From Dryomyza anilis (taxonomy: Eukaryota > Arthropoda > Insecta > Diptera > Dryomyzidae): a stretch of DNA of 64,000 bases. The stretch is taken from the NCBI GenBank assembly GCA_951804985.1, contig OX638131.1:4712001-4776000 (forward strand). The letters run 5' to 3'. The position numbers and the translations under genes are program-made. Within the stretch, counting starts at the first letter, position 1. Every line of letters begins with the position of its first letter. Of this stretch, positions 61,401 to 64,000 are shown one piece after another. The notes beneath the pieces are model-generated. The model saw only the letters and a program-made list of their open reading frames with translations. It did not search any database and was not told where the DNA came from.

Positions 61401-62165
61401 AAATGGCCGTAAATCCTAAACGGAGCGTCCTAGAGAGTCGAAAGTTGGCACTTTTTATAGGTATTAAAAACCAAATTTTCGAATTACAAATTTCTTTAAA
61501 TGGCCGTAAATCCTAAACGGAGCGTCCTAGAGGGTCGAAAGTGTGCACTTTTTATAGGTATTGATGGTCAAATTATTTACCGCAAATTTTATATAATTCG
61601 ACCGGTCGGTTCTGGAGTAATCAGGTTTTGAATAACGAAATTCTTTAAATGGCCGTAACTCCTAAACGGAGCGTCCTAGAGGGTCGAAAGTTGGCACTTT
61701 TTATAGGTATTGATGGTCAAATTATTTACCTATAAAATTTCATATAATTCGATCGGTCGGTTCTGGAGTAATCAGGTTTTGAATAACGAAATTCTTTAAA
61801 TGGCCGTAACTCTTAAACGGAGCATCGTAGAGGGTCGAAAGTTGGCACTTTTTATAGGTATTAAAAACCAAATTTTTGAATTACGAATTTCTTTAAATGG
61901 CCGTAAATCCTAAACGGAGCGTCCTAGAGGGTCGAAAGTGGGCACTTTTTATAGGTATTGATGGTCAAATTATTTACCGCAAATTTCATATAATTCGACC
62001 GGTCGATTCTGGAGCAATCAGGTTTTGAATAACGAAATGCTTTAAATGGCCGTAACTCCTAAACGGAGCGTCCTAGAGGGTCGAAAGTTGGCACTTTTTA
62101 TAGGTATTGATGGCCAAATTATTTAACGCAAATTTCATATAATTCGATCAGTATAATTCGATCGA

Positions 62166-63360
62166 TTAGCGATAGTTTGGACTTATGTTATTTAAGTCCA
62201 AATTTATTTACTTATTTTGGTATTGCAATTACTGACAATATTGTCTCCCATTTTGGAATAATACAAAGTATTGTGCTTTTATGACCCTTTGGTATTTTCA
62301 TTTAACTCAGATAAATGTTAAGAACTTTGGCATTAAGCTTACGTTAATTGAAATCTTAAAGTATGCCTTCGAACCGCTTTCAAAAAATTTTTCACTTGCT
62401 TGCTTGCCAGTGACTCATAAATACAACAGGATATTATATTCATTTCCTTGCAAGTTGAACATATTCCAAAGGAATGAACTACATGTGACAACAGCAAAGA
62501 CGAAGAGAACCTCTTAGTAACAGCTCATCATTTGTCAACGTTGTAGAAAGAGGTAGAGTAAGCGCAAAATAAGCTTTTGTGGCAAAGAACAAAAGCTGAT
62601 AAAAGATCGAATGCAATTTAGCTAAAGAGTGCAGCTGGGTGGCACACAATCCTACCGATAGGTGTTACCATTCGCCCATGTATATTTTATATTTTTATAT
62701 TTTTATATTTTTATATTTTTATTATTATCAAGTTTCACATTATAAATTGAATGCTCCTATTAGCAAAATTAATTAAACTTAATTTGCAGTTTTAATTGAA
62801 ATTTATGATTATTACGATAAATATTTAATTCGGCCACAAATGTCGAAACCACATACGACACATCACGCATTAAGTAATCATTAAATTATATTTATTTGGC
62901 ATTTACAACATTTTAAATGCGGCTCGGAATAAATTGAAAAAATACAAAAAACAAATAAAAAATAATTCAAACATTAACATTTTAGATAAATGGATTATTA
63001 TGTAAGCTGTGGCATATATTTAGGCGCATTACAAATAATCGTTAGTGGGCTTTTTAATTATGCAACAATTGCAATTATACTGTATTTTGTTGTGCGCAAA
63101 TTTTAAATTTTAAATTTCACTTTGCTATAACTCTAGGAAGAGGCTTCATCAAAAATAAAAATAAAAAACTTTATTCTGTTAGAACGGATGCCGTCCAACT
63201 GTCAAACTACGCAAAACCATCTGCAGTTTCCGTAGTTTTAACTACTGCGCTTTTGAAACAATTTTTACACAGTTCCACAGTTCCAGTTACAATTTTCAGT
63301 GGTTTTTAACACAAAGTTTGTGAAATACGCGCGAGAAAACAAAAAGTATTTTTTTCCTTT
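62166..63360. other. unique AT-rich DNA right of the satellite
   Basis: A 78-codon frame (62281-62517) has no recognisable domain. (ATATTTTT)n lies at about 62681-62725. Otherwise nothing is supportable. Confidence 0.4.
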
Positions 63361-64000
63361 TTTTTGTACATATCAAATTTAATTCGTGTCCCTTGTTCGT
63401 TGTAGCTTCATTTATCACATGCACATTGTTTCGTCCTGCATATGCAGATCCTTATAGCACGCGAAAATCCTTTGGTTGCATGAGTTCGTCATGTGTTCCT
63501 CCTGTTACACGACATTTTGAAAATGTTGCTGTTTCTAATAATTGGCGACATGTTCGTGGAAATATGCTAAATAAAAAAAAAATAAAAAAAAACCTCGTGC
63601 AAAATGCGCATTTTATGCCCAACTTAATTCTGTGTTGCACGCGTCTATAATTTGTCGTCTGCCTTCAGCTAACGTCACGCGCTGCCAGTCACCAAATAGA
63701 TTCATTCACTTTTCGACACGTACGGCGTACGTTGTTCGTCACCGCGTTGCACCTAATTGAAAGTGGCCCACATAGCCGATAGCATCTCGGTTTACGGTCA
63801 GTACAAAACGCAGACTAGTGCAGAAATTCGATCCCGAATTGCATAAAATGCGCAACTGTTGATGAACTCATTTTGTGTCAAGTTGGGCGGGCAACATACG
63901 CAGCATGGCAACAATGACAATATTTGTCTAGCTCGGCGGTTGTTTTTATATTTTTTTTTTCGGTTGCAAAGTCAATTTCCGGTGATTGTTCGACTATGAA
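63361..64000. promoter_or_regulatory. GC-richer, promoter-like end of window
   Basis: Composition rises in GC after 63640, with CG-dense words. There is a near-palindrome ACGTACGGCGTACGT at 63718-63732 and an initiator-like GGTCAGTACA near 63796. No ORF with protein character; overlapping frames at 63393-63650 are on opposite strands. It could be the edge of a promoter or 5' leader, weakly supported. Confidence 0.25.

Larger units (their letters stand above)
43540..62165 (+). repeat. 18.6-kb satellite, 97-bp and 149-bp monomers
   Basis: Head-to-tail array of roughly 175 monomers. The short monomer is exactly 97 bp (e.g. 59241 to 59338). It runs ATGGCCGTAACTCCTAAACG, GAGCGTCCTAGAGGGTCGAA, AGTTGGCACTTTTTATAGGT, ATTAAAAACCAAATTTTTGA, ATTACGAATTTCTTTAA. 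About 25 long monomers of 149 bp (e.g. 47481 to 47630) equal the short one plus a 52-bp module after CAAATT. Recurrent length variants are a 48-bp monomer (deletion inside ATCCTAAAACCAAA), a 33-bp duplication (CCGAAAGTTGGCAC...) and a 12-bp deletion. GC is higher than in both flanks. Short ORFs such as the 69-codon frames at 59241 and 60853 occur only where a 1-bp deletion makes a 96-bp unit; they are not genes. Confidence 0.97.

Noticed and set aside
44604..62110. CENP-B box in the 52-bp module
   Set aside because: TTCG is present but the required A and CGGG positions of the box do not match; only the analogy of a spaced motif remains.
43540..62165. CRISPR array
   Set aside because: Spacing is uniform but there are no unique spacers; the whole monomer is repeated, and the window is eukaryotic.
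1..64000. tRNA, rRNA or small RNA genes
   Set aside because: None recognised by eye; a covariance-model search would be decisive and could not be run.

Overview
The window looks like AT-rich, gene-poor euchromatic or pericentric DNA from a higher fly (Brachycera), plausibly a tephritid fruit fly. This rests on two intact odorant receptor genes of the Drosophila Or33 type, each with one ~61-bp intron, and on a decayed non-LTR retrotransposon and several insect-style DNA-element remnants. Species and chromosome position are inference; no database search was possible.

Layout. 0-5.4 kb: two old degenerate repeat fields, then a 431-bp foldback element with perfect 27-bp terminal inverted repeats (4714-5144). 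5.6-7.3 kb: a pogo/Tigger-like relic whose broken C-terminal zinc-finger tail is still readable. 7.78-8.48 kb: an unusually GC-rich, promoter-like segment with a CTCF-like site. 8.75-15 kb: 19-bp, ~20-bp and ~40-bp AT-rich tandem repeats. 17.6-19 kb: a CTCACC repeat and a 15-bp minisatellite. 20.5-21.8 kb: a second foldback element. 21.95-29.0 kb: a segmental duplication carrying the two receptor genes in the same orientation, 4.44 kb apart, separated by GC-richer minisatellites. 29.6-30.5 kb: a 21/42-bp palindromic repeat. 31.2-33.06 kb: a second pogo-like relic with a foldback element nested in it. 34.5-39.0 kb: a degenerate repeat split by a T-rich tract, a LINE remnant and a MITE fragment. 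39.45-39.8 kb: two short minus-strand segments that look like consecutive exons of an unidentified gene. 39.85-43.5 kb: a MITE, a dispersed repeat and a 142-bp tandem repeat. 43.54-62.17 kb: an 18.6-kb satellite of 97-bp monomers interspersed with 149-bp monomers. 62.2-64 kb: unique AT-rich DNA ending in a GC-richer stretch.

How it works together. The only genes supported as intact are the two Or33-like receptors. Each keeps a matching TATA-like box, splice sites and AATAAA signal, so both are probably expressed in olfactory neurons, pairing with Orco. Their 26 amino-acid differences cluster around the third membrane segment. Most of the rest is repeat biology: nested insertions, whose order can be read, and satellites. 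The satellite is the most structured non-coding feature. Its long monomer equals the short one plus a 52-bp module carrying a 12-bp perfect palindrome, and larger blocks repeat at 391, 700, 733 and 1020 bp.
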